64,000 nt of DNA from Brugia malayi (taxonomy: Eukaryota; Nematoda; Chromadorea; Rhabditida; Onchocercidae). The position numbers were made by a program, and so were the translations under genes. The DNA lies in the NCBI RefSeq assembly GCF_000002995.4, contig NW_025062476.1, positions 1,247,501 through 1,311,500 of the forward strand, given 5' to 3'. The notes under the pieces are model-generated. The model was not told the origin of the DNA. It saw only the letters and a list, made by a program, of their open reading frames with translations, and did not search any database. Positions 39,035 through 52,178 of this stretch are shown piece after piece (position 1 is the first letter of the stretch; every line of letters begins with the position of its first letter).

Positions 39035-42000
39035 ATGGTACTTTTTTTACGTGGACTCACTCTTATTCATCGATACATTCATATTTTTGTGTTATTCATT
39101 TTCTTTCTAATATTTCTTTTATGGACGCGAAAAGGTTAAAAAAAGTTTTAAAAAAAAATTTTTTTTAAATTTTATTTTATAACATAAATAATTGTAATAC
39201 TAATAAAAAGAGAAAAATTTTTATCAAATAAAACAGTGAAAAAAGAAAACGAATAAAAATAAAAACTTATTAAAATTTTTATTTTTATTCTTTGTTTCTT
39301 TGCAATTCTTTTAGAATGATTATTAAAATTTATGTAGAATTATGTATTTGGAAAACATTTTGACAACAATTTAATATTTTTTTTTTTATTAATCATTTAA
39401 TAAATATTCTAAATACATTTAGCTAATTTTAAAGTTAAATGATTGAAATATTTTACTGTGATTCCACACTAATACTGATAATTTTCAAATTTTATTTACA
39501 AATAACATTCAAATTAAAATTTGAAAATTTCCAATTTTGAGAACTGCTAGTAGCGGAAGAAGAAGGCAATCAGAATTTTAATATTTCATTTTTTAAATTT
39601 TAACTATTTTTAAATTTAATCTATAATTATTATTTTAAGCATGAATTTACTAAAGTTGACAAATTAAAAAAATGCTCCTATAATGCATAAATTAATTAAT
39701 TAATTAATATAATAAAAATTTAGGGTCACAAGTAACAGAGATTAAATTAGCAGTATTGACAATATTAAAAGATTTTACTAATATTAACGATTATCAATTA
39801 GCAATGGAAACATTCGAATGTTATTGCATTTATCAGCGATATGAATGGGTGATAATCGATGTATCACAAAATGATACATTAAAATTACTTTGTCCACATA
39901 ATGAGGTAAATATTTCAAATAATTATCATATTCTCGTGTTTTTTTTTTTTTTTTTCTATTTTATATTTTGATTTCTCTATAATTACAAAAAAAAAATTAA
40001 ATTTTGAAAAGTTTGCTAACTATAATTTAGATTATTTATTTGCTTTTCTTTTTTATTTCCTTTTTTTTTTTGTATTTTACTTTTATATATATATATTTTT
40101 TTGATAATTTCTAAATTTATTTTCTTATACTTTTTTATATTTTGATATATTTTCTAAATTATAAGCATAATTTGATATGAATAAATTCAATATTTTTTAT
40201 AAAATAATCATCGTTGTTTATTTGTAATTTTTATTAATTAATTTTAATTGATATTACAATTTTCATTAATTAATTCTAATTAATATTACAGTTTTTCTTT
40301 CAAAGACATTGTGTAACAGCGCAATTTTTACAAGAAAATGATAATTTTGATTATGTATTGTTTATTGATTCTGATATGGGTGTAATCAATCCAAAAAAAC
40401 GCATTGAGGAATATATTACGGATGATAAAGACATTATTTTTTATAATCGTATTTGGAATTTTGAAGTGATGGCTGGAAGTTATTTAGCTAAGTAAATTAG
40501 AATTTAATTTATTTAAAAAAAAAAATTTTTTTTTTTTTATAATGCTCAATGTGAAATTTTCAATTTTTTTGCGCATATTTTTTATTGGTTAAGTTTTTAA
40601 TAATAATTTTTTCTATTACTATTTAAAATTAGAAAGTGATTTTTAAAAATGTAATAGGATAATAGACATATATAAATATTTAAAATTTATTTTTTTTTTA
40701 TATCAAAAACAATATTTTTGAAGTTATCATTGATAAAAGTTGTGATTGTAGTTTTTTTTTTTTAATTTTTTAAATTTGTTTTGATAAAATATAGTAAAAT
40801 TTCAAAAAATATCTATCAGAAAGCATATTTATTAAATTTTAAATGTCTAAATGATATGATAATGATTATATTTTAGGAATACTAAATTTGTTATCAATTT
40901 TCTACGAATGTGGGCAAATTATAATTATCGTTTACCGCATTCATTTCATGGATCTGATAATGCTGCTATTCATGTTTGTTTATTTATTTATGAAATATAT
41001 TTTTTTAAAAAAAAACAGAACTTTTAATTTTTGCTTATTTATTTGTTTATTATTTTGTTCATTATGGAAAAATAATGCTTCTGACAGGAAAGCATTTTCC
41101 ATTTGAAAAAAAAAATTCTTGCAGGAAAAAGCAAAAGAATTTTTTCAGAGAGAAAAAAATGAGAAATAAAAAAAAAAAAAAATTATTTCGAAAAGAAAAA
41201 TCTATTTTTTCAACAATTGATCAGTCAAATAATTGATTTCTATTTCAATTGATCAGTCAAATAATTGATTTCTATTTCAATTGATCAGTCAAATAATTGA
41301 TTTCTATTTCAATTGATCAGTCAAATAATTAATTTCTGTTTCAATTGATCAGTTAAATAATTAATTTCTGTTTCAAATCCATTTTATTTTCTCAACGAAA
41401 AAAAAAAAAAGACGAAGGAAAAAGCAAAAATTTAATTCAAGCTTTTTTCATTAAAAAATTCTTTCAGCTCACTAAATATAAAGTTCAAAGGTTAGTTTTG
41501 AAATATATCAAAATCTGATTTCTCGTTTCATTATTGTTTCTTAATTTATCATTCATTTCAATTCATTGATAACTTATCACATTTTATAATTTATATTTAT
41601 TTCATAGAAATTGTTAAAAAAAAAAAAAAAAAACGGAAGGTGAAAAGTAATTTTGAACATTATTTACTGTCATTTTTTAATTAAATTAAATTAAAAATTA
41701 AATTTTTTATTTAAAAAATTTATTAAACATTGATAGATTTCATTTTAGACAGTTTTATTACACATTGCATCAATAAGTGTGAAACATTGTGAACCATTAT
41801 GGAATATATCAAACTAAGTTTTTATGCATATATATTTTTTCCTTTAATTATTTCTTAATAAAACATTAATTAATTAGCTAATTAATTTGAGACAATGAAA
41901 AATGCAATTTGAGCTTGATGACTGGGAAATTTAATTACTAATAGTTCAGAAAAAAAAAAGTAATAATTCTTTGAAATTTTAAAACTTGTTGAATTTTAAT

Positions 42001-43270
42001 TTGCAATAAGAATTGTTTGGTGTAAAAATTTCGAATGCAAAATTCACTTATTACAATTAATTATTTTAATCATTAAAATTTAATACTGATAATTTGAATA
42101 ATTGAACTAAGTGTTTTTTTTTTTTATATCAAACTAAAATTTAGTTTTTGTTAAGATAAGTTTTTTTTAGAATCATTTTTAAATTAAATTAAAAGCATGA
42201 ATAAATAATTAGCTTGAAAACGTTTCAGAGATTCCTAACTTTTATCGATAAGAAATAATTTTTATAACAATTTTTATTAATTAAATAAAAATTTATTATT
42301 TCTACTTTTGGTATTGTTAAAATTATATGTTTAAAAATAATAATAAAAATAAAATGTAAAATGATGAATGATAAAATATTATTTTAGAAATTACAATGAT
42401 TTATTTATATACGAAGCTTGTGTACGAGCTCAACTTGAAACAAACGAGAAATGGAAAAGAAAAATAAGTGTTCTACCCAAGGGTAAATCATGGGCACGTG
42501 ATGGTTGGCTTACCAATTCCAAATGGTCTGAAGAAGATTTCATTTTTCATGGATGGCAAAAACGGTTACCTTTTTTAATACGAAATAAATTTATTCATAA
42601 ATTAAAATTTCATTAGCTAACCAAAAATTAAATTTTTATATTGTAATTGAAGTTATAATTACACAAGAAGGAAAAAAAAAAATCATAACAAAAAAGTAGA
42701 AAAAAACAAAAAAGAAAATTAAAATTACAATTTAAAAAGGGAAAAAAATTATGCTTATAAATATTACTTATAGCAAAAAAGACTAAATTAAATTTATGAT
42801 TTAAAAAAATTTTTAAATATTTAAAAAAAAAAAAAAACTTAAAATATTATTTACAATTAATTATTTTCTAACTATTATAAAAAAAAAAATTATAATTAAA
42901 TATTTATAAATTTTATTACTGTTTTTTTATTTATAGGCGTTTAAATAAACATATATTTGCATCATGGAAATTGCCATTTTTATCAACAAAATTTAATATG
43001 TCAATATGTGGCACTCATAATTACATTGAAAATTGGAAATACAATAAAAGTTTTGTAAGTGAATCAAATGAAATTCGTACTCAATTAAATAGAATAATAA
43101 CTTTAAAAGATAATGAATATTATAGGAAGAAAAAAAAAGCAGAAAATTTATTAAATAATTTGATGAAAAATGACCTAACATGGCATTATAATTCATCAAT
43201 TAATTCATCATTATTAGAAATACCATTAAATATGCAAAAACAAAATTTAAACTCTCAAATTTTAGTATAA
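39035..43270 (+). CDS. DUF273-family type II membrane protein (nematode glycosyltransferase-like), 7 exons
   Basis: Exons are 39035-39134, 39724-39905, 40292-40491, 40877-40973, 41749-41813, 42388-42564 and 42937-43270, about 385 residues with matching phases. Exon 1 is a signal anchor ([15 protein letters not shown]), so the protein is probably a Golgi type II enzyme. Exon 2 begins the fold ([11 protein letters not shown]). Exon 3 has [11 protein letters not shown] and the likely metal-binding motif in [14 protein letters not shown]. Exon 4 has [12 protein letters not shown], exon 6 has [14 protein letters not shown] and DGWLTNSKW, and exon 7 has [10 protein letters not shown]. This series is what I know of the nematode family DUF273, whose DxD motif and layout suggest sugar transfer; the substrate is unknown. 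The fifth exon is followed by CTAAGT rather than GTAAGT, so the intron donor is broken as written. Confidence 0.82.
41213..41377. repeat. 33-bp minisatellite in an intron, 5 copies
   Basis: The unit contains CAATTGATCAGTCAAATAAT then TGATTTCTATTT. The last two copies carry shared changes (TTAATTTCTG), so the array grew stepwise. It lies in the 1.4-kb region between exons 4 and 6 of the DUF273 gene. Each unit carries the palindrome TTGATCA. Confidence 0.9.
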
Positions 43271-44910
43271 TTTAAAAATTAAAGAAAGAAATAATCCATT
43301 ATTTTTATTAACACAGATAAAAATTCTTTCAAATCAATTATATACATTCAAAATTTACCGTATTAGAAGTGTTTAATTAATTTAATTTCTTTTATTAGTA
43401 TTGTTGAAATTTTAATGATATTATCAGTACGATGGTTATTATCATTTGTTGATATTATCAGTTATATGCAAATTATTCTGATAACATTATTTATATGTTA
43501 CTTCAAATTTACATTACTTATAATTATTATCAATTTTTTTTTTTTTTACATCTATTTTAATTAATTGTATATTTTATGAACACTTTTTTTTCCTCTCTCT
43601 TTATTAATTAGTGTAAAATTTGTTAATTATTTTTGTGTTGTAACTATGATTATAAAATTATCATTAATTTCTATTCAATTTTACTAATTAATATTGATTT
43701 CTATTCAATTTACTAATTAATATCTAATTCTAATTAATATATTTTTGTCATTATTACTTGTTAGTATTTCTTAGCGAGCTACTATTATCAAAAGTTTTTA
43801 TCATTTTATATTTATTTATGAATTTATCTTATTTTATTTTATTTTTTTTTAAATTTATCTTATTTTGCTCGTTTTTGTCCTTTTCTTTTTCATTATTATT
43901 GTAAATTAAAATATTTATTGTATTTTTAAACAAAATAAAATTTTATCATTTATCGTTCGATAATTATAACAATGTTAAAATTCTTTTAAAGCTAAAAGTA
44001 ATACAATTTCAAATATATTAAATTAAAAATGAATTTTTGAATGGAAATGAAAATTTAATAAAAAAAAAAATGAATTTTAAACAATTAATTTCTTTTTCAT
44101 TACACACAATTTATAAATAAATCAAAAAAAAAAGACTTCTTTTTTGTTCTTAATTTTTTTTTTTTTGCTCATTTTAATTAATTTCATTTTAATTTATAAA
44201 AAAAAAAAGAAAATTACTGCCTTAAATTACTATTATATACTTTTAAGTAATATATTAGTTAATTTAGCAAATTTTATTTGCTTTTGCTATTTTGTCACAT
44301 AAAACTTAATAAATTACTTTCATCAAATTTTCCTTTTTTTAATTTTTAAAACTAAGTTTATTTATTTTTTTTTTTTTTTGAAGAAATCTTATTCTTTGTA
44401 CATTTGATAATAATAACATTATCGAGTTGCACTTCATTCCATATTTATTACTAATTTAAATATAATTTAATTTTTTAAATTTAATTAAAAATTCTTTTCT
44501 TAATTTTTTTTTCAGAAATGAGTCATATATAAAATTATATATTATCTAATTTGAATTATTGATCAATTAAATGAATTTTAAGAAAAAAGAAAGCCAAAAG
44601 CAGTTTATAAAAATCATTGAATATTTCCAGGAAATGAAAATATTTCAGTTTGATATAATAATTATTTGAAGCAATTAGTTTCCATGGTAACCGATAGGTA
44701 TTCATTCATTTTTCAATTCCCTTTGCATTATTTCTAAAGTTAAAATCGATTTCAAATTTAAGTATTACAAATTTTCTATCATAAAATTTTATCATTTCCA
44801 TTAACTGAAATTAAGTTTCATAATTTTGCTAAAATTTGATTTTTAAATAACATAAAATTATTATCATTCAAAAAATCAATTTGATTTTAGTTAAATAATT
44901 CACTGACTAA
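43271..44910. other. Intergenic between the DUF273 gene and ift-74, no gene seen
   Basis: AT-rich with many A/T homopolymers. No coding frame or RNA gene is visible. Confidence 0.5.
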
Positions 44911-45105
44911 TAAATGACATCTCAGCCAAATACTTCTCCTTAATTAATTAATTAGTAAATGACATCTTGGCCAACTACTCGTTAATTAATTAATTAGTAA
45001 ATGACATCTCAGCCAACTACTTCTCGTTAATTAATTAATTAGTAAATGACATCTCAGCCAACTACTTCTCATTAATTAATTAATTAGTAAATGACATCAC
45101 GGCCA
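44909..45105 (+). repeat. 45-bp tandem repeat of the ift-74 start region, 5 copies
   Basis: ATG codons occur at 44914, 44959, 45001, 45046 and 45091, with spacings of 45, 42, 45 and 45. Each is followed by a version of ACATCTCAGCCAACTACT. Each of the first four reads seven or eight more codons and stops at TAA in the linker: MTSQPNTSP, MTSWPTTR, MTSQPTTSR and MTSQPTTSH. The fifth continues as MTSRPTTARPKTS into the gene. The linker TAATTAATTAATTAG puts an AG three bases before every ATG from the second on. Confidence 0.93.
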
Positions 45106-48100
45106 ACCACTGCTCGTCCAAAAACTTCCGCCGGTACACGTGCCACTTCAGCTAGGCTTCGTAAACCATCATCGACTGCAAATGCTATTCAATACGGTAA
45201 ATTTATATTATTTTATTTTTTTTTTCCTAAATTAATTTTTGATGACAATATGCTAATGTCATCACTATAAATAAATAAATAAATTAAATAAATAATTAAT
45301 TGCTTACATTATTTTGTGGATGTTATGGAACGACCAGTTAGCCGTGCTGCAATGGTACCGGAATCAACCGGATCAGTTACTCCATTACGGTCAGGTACGA
45401 TCGTTTTTCTCTCTTCTTTTATTTCTTGTCTTTCATTTTTATTTTTTTATTATTAGAGAAAAAGAAAAGTATTAATAACAAAAAGTGCTAAATTTTTTTT
45501 TAATTTTTGAATATTCATTATTAGTAAGAATTTTCTCCTTTTTTTTTTCAATAATTATTAAAATTTAAAAAAAAAAAAAGCAATAATCCATTCTTAAACA
45601 CTAGTTGTGTTTTTCTTTTCTATTTTTCTAAAGATGTCAACAAATTTTGATGGTAATTTTAATCAGAATAATACTATAAAAATGTGATATAATGATAATA
45701 TTAACTTCAATGATAGAAAATCGATAATGCTAATCAATTAGTATTAATTGTTAATTTAAAAAATTTCATAAAAATTATTGCAGTGAGTCAAATTAGTTCT
45801 ATTCCAACAACACGATTGAATACTGCTATGGTATATATTTTTTAATTTATTTTATTTTTTTAATTTATTATAATTTGCATAAATATAAATTTGCTTTTCT
45901 TTTTTTAATTTAAAATTTTTACTCATTGATTTTTCTTTTTTTTTTTTTTTTTAGAATTTTACAAATGGAATAAATTTGAATTGTAGCGTAACGAAAATGT
46001 TCGAAATCGTTTGGGTACAGGTCAAAATGGTAGATTACCGACAGGTACAATTCAAGCAGCACCACGTGGTACCACAATGCGACCTGTAACACAGCAAGGA
46101 TTAACTGGTGTTAAAACAGCAACCAGAATTGGAAGTTGAAAATTTCTTTTTTGCATAATTTTTACTTTAGAAAAAAAAAAAAAAAAAATGAATGAAATGT
46201 ATAAGTGAAAAATAAATGAAAGAAAATTTCTTTTCCTACTTTCTCATTCAAAAAAAAAAAGTGAAAAAAAGACTAACAAAAAAATTTAAAATAAAATTCA
46301 AATTTAATATTTAAATTTTGAAAATTTTTAAAAATATAGGTGGACGTTTTGTGATCGATAAAAGTTACTATATGTCATTATTTCGAGCACAAATGAATAA
46401 TTTAATGAATGAAATTGATAAATTACGTGATGATTTAAACAGAGGTGAACGTGATCGACAAAATTTATTGATTTATGAAAAGAAGTAAAATATTTACTAT
46501 TTAAAAAAAAGAAATTTAAAAAAAGAGGAAAAAAAAACAAGTAGAAATAATTTCCATTTAATAATAATAATAATAATACTAATTACTTGAAATAAAGAAG
46601 TGTAAAAATTAAAATTTAGTAATAATTTATTATTTTGTTTTTTTTTTTGTTTTTGTATATATATGTATTTAAATTAGAAATAAAAATGTTTTTCGAAATT
46701 TAAATTAAGAATTGATGAAACAATCAATAATTTATTTTTCATTTTTTTAAATATTAAATGTAAAAAGTAACCTTTGAAAAAAAAAATGCTTAAAAAAAAT
46801 TAACTGATAAACAATTTTTGAGCATTAATTTATATCTTTGAGAGTAAATTTTATAAATATTTTTTGACATTATTATCGTATTATCATAGGATCAATCATA
46901 AATAATACATTCTGATTGATCAAATCTATTTGATAATAATTTTAATCATAATTTTATATTAATTATATATCATTTTTAGAGCAGAAGAAGAAGCAAATAT
47001 AATTCGAACATTGCAGGGACGTTTACTAGATTGTAATAAAGTAAGCAGTAAGAAGTAAAATTTTATTAGTTTTATATTTTAAAATTAAAAAAAAATTAAT
47101 TTAATAAACGATAAATATTAAAAAGTTAGAAGTTCGATATATAAAAATTAAAAAATTCAAAAAATCAATCAATAATTCACTTTTTTTTTTTACTAAATTA
47201 AATGTTAGTAGAATAAATTGCAATAAATCTTTATGTATTTTTTTTTTTTTTTTTTAGTAATATTTAAATTATAGAAAAATATTTGTTCGAAATTATTTTA
47301 ATTAATTAGAAAACAAAAAAAATGATTAAAAGGAAGTTAATCGATTAGTTTTTTTTTTCCTACACTTTTTTAAACAATTATATTCTTTGATTAAAACATA
47401 AAATAGTTTAATTATTTTGCTTCTTTTTTTTTTTTTTTGAAATCTTTAATTTTAATTTTAGTGTTTATAATTTGAAATGAATAAATTGCAGATAATGGAT
47501 TTGACTAATACAAATTCGGAATTGCATGAAATTGAAAATGAATTATCGAAATTACATAAACAACGTAATGATGCCGAAAAGAATTTAGCTGATTTAGTTG
47601 AAAATCGACGTATGAAAGAAGATGAAATACGTTTAATTGAAAATAAAATTGAGGAACAGAAAGCACAAAATAATGCTAAATTTCATTCAATGGTATTTAA
47701 AATATTTTTTTGTTTTTTTAAATTATTAATTTTGAAAATTTATTTAGCATTTAGATTTTGCATAGCAAATTGAACAATTTTAAATTAATTTTAATTAACA
47801 CTTAGAATCCAACAATTTATGATGCATATGAAGAACTGAAGAAAGAAAATGAGAAATTATTGGAAGAATATGGGATGAAACAGAAAGAATTAAATGAATT
47901 AAATGAAAAGAAGGAACAATTTGATGAACATTTGGCAAAATTTACACTCAAACAACAAGCTGGTATATTTTAATAAAATAATTAGAATAATAATTTTTAA
48001 TATTAAAAGTTATATTTGTAATTTTATAATCTTTAAAACTGTCAAATTAATACTTAATTTATTTCTAAACTAAACAAAGAATTTTCATTTACAACAATTA

Positions 48101-51100
48101 TTTTGAATTTTTTTTTTTATTTTAACTATCAGAAATTGTTATAATATTCAAATATAAATATCGAATGAGAATTTTTTTTTTGCTTTTAGATAAACATTTT
48201 TTAAGTATCAAATTGATTTTAAAAGTTGGATGAATTTTTTTTTTAGTGTAAAAAAGATATATTTAATGGTAACAATTAAAAAACAACAGCAAATATTAAA
48301 ATATATAAATTTAGAATTAATTAATAACATAACATTATCATATTATAAGTAAGAAATTTTGAAGTAAATTTTTAAAACAATTTTAGTCTTTTTTTTTATT
48401 TTATTAAATATAAAATATTGTTTACAATTAATTAATAAATAATATAATATTATCATATTATTAATGTAAAAAATTTTGAGGTAAATTTTAATTTTTTTAT
48501 TTTATCAAATATAAAATATTGTTTACAATTAATTAATAAGTAATATAATATTATCATATTATTAATGTAAAATTTTGAGGTAAATTTTAATTTTTTTATT
48601 TTATCAAATATAAAATATTGTTTACAATTAATTAATAAATAATATAATATTATCATATTATTAATGTAAAATTTTGAGGTAAATTTTAATTTTTTTATTT
48701 TATCAAATATAAAATATTGTTTACAATTAATTAATAAATAATATAATATTATCATATTATTAATGTAAAATTTTGAGATAAATTTTTAAAAAAATATTAA
48801 CTTTTGATTTGATTAAATACACATATATTAGAAGTATTACTTATTGTCAATCTTTTATAGCTGCACTTTACGAACGTTTGGCAGAATTAGAAGAGAAAAA
48901 GATGACAATTGTTGATGAAATTAACGCCGAAGGTACGCCAGATGAGCAACGTGAACGTTTACTGCAAACAGTCATACGTACAACTAATGAAATTGATATT
49001 ATACAAAAACAGTAAGTATTTACTTATCAAATTAGTAATTTTATTTCTTTCAATATTTTCTAAATAATTAGACCTTTAGTAAATATTAAATGTAATTAAC
49101 CACTAAATGTTATATTTAATATAAAATTTTATATTAAAATTTTGCAAGCAAACAAAAAAAGAAGGCAAAATTTAACTTCTAAAATTATATTAAATAATTA
49201 TTGTGATATTTTAATTTACAGATTAGATGATGTTAATGAACAAACTGAACAATTAAGAGAGGAATTACGAGAATTTGATATTGAAATGGAAAATGTTGCT
49301 GGTAAATTAATAATTATCAGTTGAAAAATTGATTTAAATTATCACTTTATCATGTGTGTGTGTGTGTGTTTCTTTTTTCTGTCATTTTTAATGATTTCAA
49401 AATGAGATACTGTAAATTAAATAGCTTAGATTTTTGCTTAAATTAATAAATTTTTATGGTATGCTTATCTGATATAACAATTGCATTAGCTGAAATTAAT
49501 GTTAAATATTGAAAGCTATACTTGAAGTAAGCTAACATTTGTTTAGGTGAAAGAAACGAGAAATATCGAGAAGTTAAATTAAAAGAAATGCAAATAGATG
49601 AATTTTTAAATTCATACGACAATTTGAAAGCAGAAGAAGAGTCACAAATTGATGTAATATCCACTGAAGTAGTTCGCAAATTAGAATTAATTTCAACAAA
49701 CATTACGAATTTAAGTTTAACTTCTGGGACCACCAATCTCGATCTCACCGAATTAGCCGAATTCAATGAAAATGTTACAGTATCAGCGTTACAGGAATGT
49801 GAGCAATAGACTGTTTTTGAATTATTATTAAATTCATTTAGCATTCAAAAAAAAAAAAAAAAATCAATCACAAAAAAAAAAAAAAAAAAGAAAACTTAGA
49901 AACATTGAATAAATTTGAAAAACCAAGACGAAAAAGATTAAATTAAACTAAATTATTTATGAAATTTGTCACCTTTTTCTTTTTCAAAATCTAAAAATAA
50001 AAATAATAATAATAATAAGTAATATTAATAACTATGAAATAGTAATATTTGTAGTGTATGTTTGTTTACAACAAGAATTAAATGAAATGAATAAGCTGGA
50101 AGAGAAGCTTCAAATGGCTAATAAACAGATTAGTGAAGAAATAAAAGAAATGAATGAGAAAATGGATGAATTTGAAAATATTAACGATTTCAAAGTTCAT
50201 AAAGAACAAAAACGTCAGGTATGAATAATTAATTTATTCGAAAAATAAAAATTATAATTTATTAATGATATAATTTGTAAAAGATTATTTTTATTTCAGG
50301 AATTAGAAAATTGTCATGAAATGTTGATGGTAGAATTACCAAAAATTAACAATTCATATGAGAAATTGATGGATGAATTAGAGCAAACAAAATTTAAACT
50401 CGAAAAAAATGATGATTATATCAAAGTAAGGAAGGATTAATATTAAGAATTGTTTTGAAAGATTTAATTTATAGTTAGATTTTTTTTCTTCTCCTTTTGA
50501 TTATTTCTCATAACAAAAAAAAAAAACTGATATGGTTTTTTAAATACATTTTATGATTAGAATTAATTTTGATCTATCATAAATTGATCTTAATTTGATC
50601 TTAATTATACTAGTACTATTAGCATATTAGCATACATTCCAATGATCAATAAATTTGTATTATAACAACGTTTTGCAGATTTACATAAATTAATTTAAAA
50701 AATTTATTCAGTTTAAAAATGTTGAAAAGAAATGGCAATGTGCAGAAAAAAATTTGAATGTGTTACGTGAAGAAGCTGCACAACGAGAATTGGAAACAAA
50801 TTATCAAGTTTTCAAGGAAGAGGTAAGAAAAAAAAAAATTATAAAAATTTATTATTACGTATATTACGTACGTGAATTGAATACATGTATGTACCTAACT
50901 TATATATAAACTTAGCTGTTTGAAATTGAAAATTAAAAGTTAAGAATTAGCTGAAATTAATTATTATTATTATTATGAATAAAGGTGATTACAATTTAAA
51001 TAATATCACATCTATTTGGACTAAGTAATCATTATTTCAAGAAATTTTGTTGTTTAAATATTATTTTGAATTTGAACATCATTAATTCAAGCATTTTTAA

Positions 51101-51829
51101 TTTCAATATTGTTTTAAGCATCGTTTTGATATATTATAAGCAATGAACATAATTTTGATTTATGAAGAAGCAAATAAAATTCGGAAATTGATAGTTGAAT
51201 TTTCTAAATAAATTTAATACTTAAAAACACATTTACTTGTGTTTGTAGTTGTAAGATTTCTACTTTTGATTACTTAAAATTATGTTTCTAAAATTCTGTT
51301 ATACAATTATTATTAATTTATTAATTATTTTATTAACTAACAAATATATTTATTAAAAAAAAAAAAAAAAAAAAAAAAACATTAAGCATTAAATCAACTG
51401 ATGGTACTTCATCTAAAAATTTGCAAATTTCAAATTTATGTTTTAATTTTGGAATGAGTTTAATTAAAATAATTATTTTTTTTTTTATAGCACATTTTTC
51501 TTTGTAATAAATTTAGAGCTTTTAGCAAGCACTAATTTAAATTATTTGAGAAACGTAAAATTGGAATAAGTTAAATTTGTAGTACCAAATGTATTAAATT
51601 GTATAAATATTTTTTTTTTTTTGTCATATTTTTATGCATACTATAACAGAAATTATTGCTACAAAAGTTATTTTTGATAAATTCAAAAAAAAAAAAGAAT
51701 TTATGAATTTTGAAAAAACTTTTTAATAAATTTCAATTTAAAATACTTCCGCACATATTTGTATTTGCAGGCGTTACGATTAAAAGCAGAATATAATGCA
51801 GTGTTGATCGCATCTATGAAAATTTGTTG
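45091..51829 (+). CDS. ift-74: Intraflagellar transport protein 74 (IFT-B subunit), 14-15 exons
   Basis: IFT74 pairs with IFT81 in the IFT-B train and, with it, carries tubulin into growing cilia; in nematodes this means sensory neuron cilia. The basic disordered N-terminus (RPTTARPKTSAGTRATSARL) is followed by the diagnostic RPVTQQGLTGVKTATRIG at the end of the exon near 45987-46135. Then come VIDKSYYMSLFRAQMNNLM (from 46340) and long coiled coil to the end. Coiled-coil exons are 46980-47040, 47491-47692, 47807-47961, 48861-49011, 49222-49301, 49547-49799, 50055-50218, 50300-50425, 50711-50821 and 51770-51829, the last ending SMKIC and stop. Phases agree. RPVTQQGLTGxKT and DKSYY match animal IFT74 as I know it. 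The exon at 45345-45391 has a poor acceptor (GACCAG) and its own in-frame ATG at 45334, so it may be an alternative first exon. Very AT-rich codon use. Confidence 0.9.
48390..48785. repeat. ~99-bp tandem repeat in an ift-74 intron, ~4 copies
   Basis: The block TTTACAATTAATTAATAA recurs at about 48421, 48522, 48620 and 48719, with spacings of 101, 98 and 99 bases. Each unit also holds ATATTATCATATTATTAATG and TTTTGAGGTAAATTTTAA. Because 99 is a multiple of three, the minus strand shows a repeated open frame (48453-48755) that is not a gene. Confidence 0.9.
49352..49370. repeat. (TG)n microsatellite
   Basis: About nine TG units in the ift-74 intron after the exon at 49222-49301. Confidence 0.9.
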
Positions 51830-51872
51830 AAAATAACTTCAATATCGTTTCTTTCTTTTGTATTCCTTAATT

Positions 51873-52178
51873 ATCACACTATCATTTTGATATCATTTAA
51901 TTATTTAGTATCACTGATATTATTTGGTAATCATTTTGATATCATTTAATCATTTAGTATCACTGTTATTACTTAGTTATCACTTTGATATCATTTAATC
52001 ATTTAGTATCACTGTTATCACCTAGTAATCACTTTGATATCATTTAATAATTTAGTATCACTGTTATCACCTAGTAATCACTTTGATATCATTTAATCAT
52101 TTAGCATCACTGTTATCACCTAGTTATCACTTTGATATCATTTAGTCATTTAGTATCACTGTTATCACTTATTTATCA
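51873..52178. repeat. 49-bp minisatellite just downstream of ift-74, ~6 copies
   Basis: The unit contains TATCACTGTTATCACCTAGT and TGATATCATTTAATCATTTA. The first copies (51873-51957) differ most and the later ones are nearly identical. The array begins about 45 bases after the ift-74 stop codon, so it lies in or next to the 3' UTR. Confidence 0.9.

Noticed and set aside
48453..48755. 100-codon minus-strand frame with a threefold repeated peptide
   Set aside because: It is a direct product of the 99-bp intronic repeat of ift-74.
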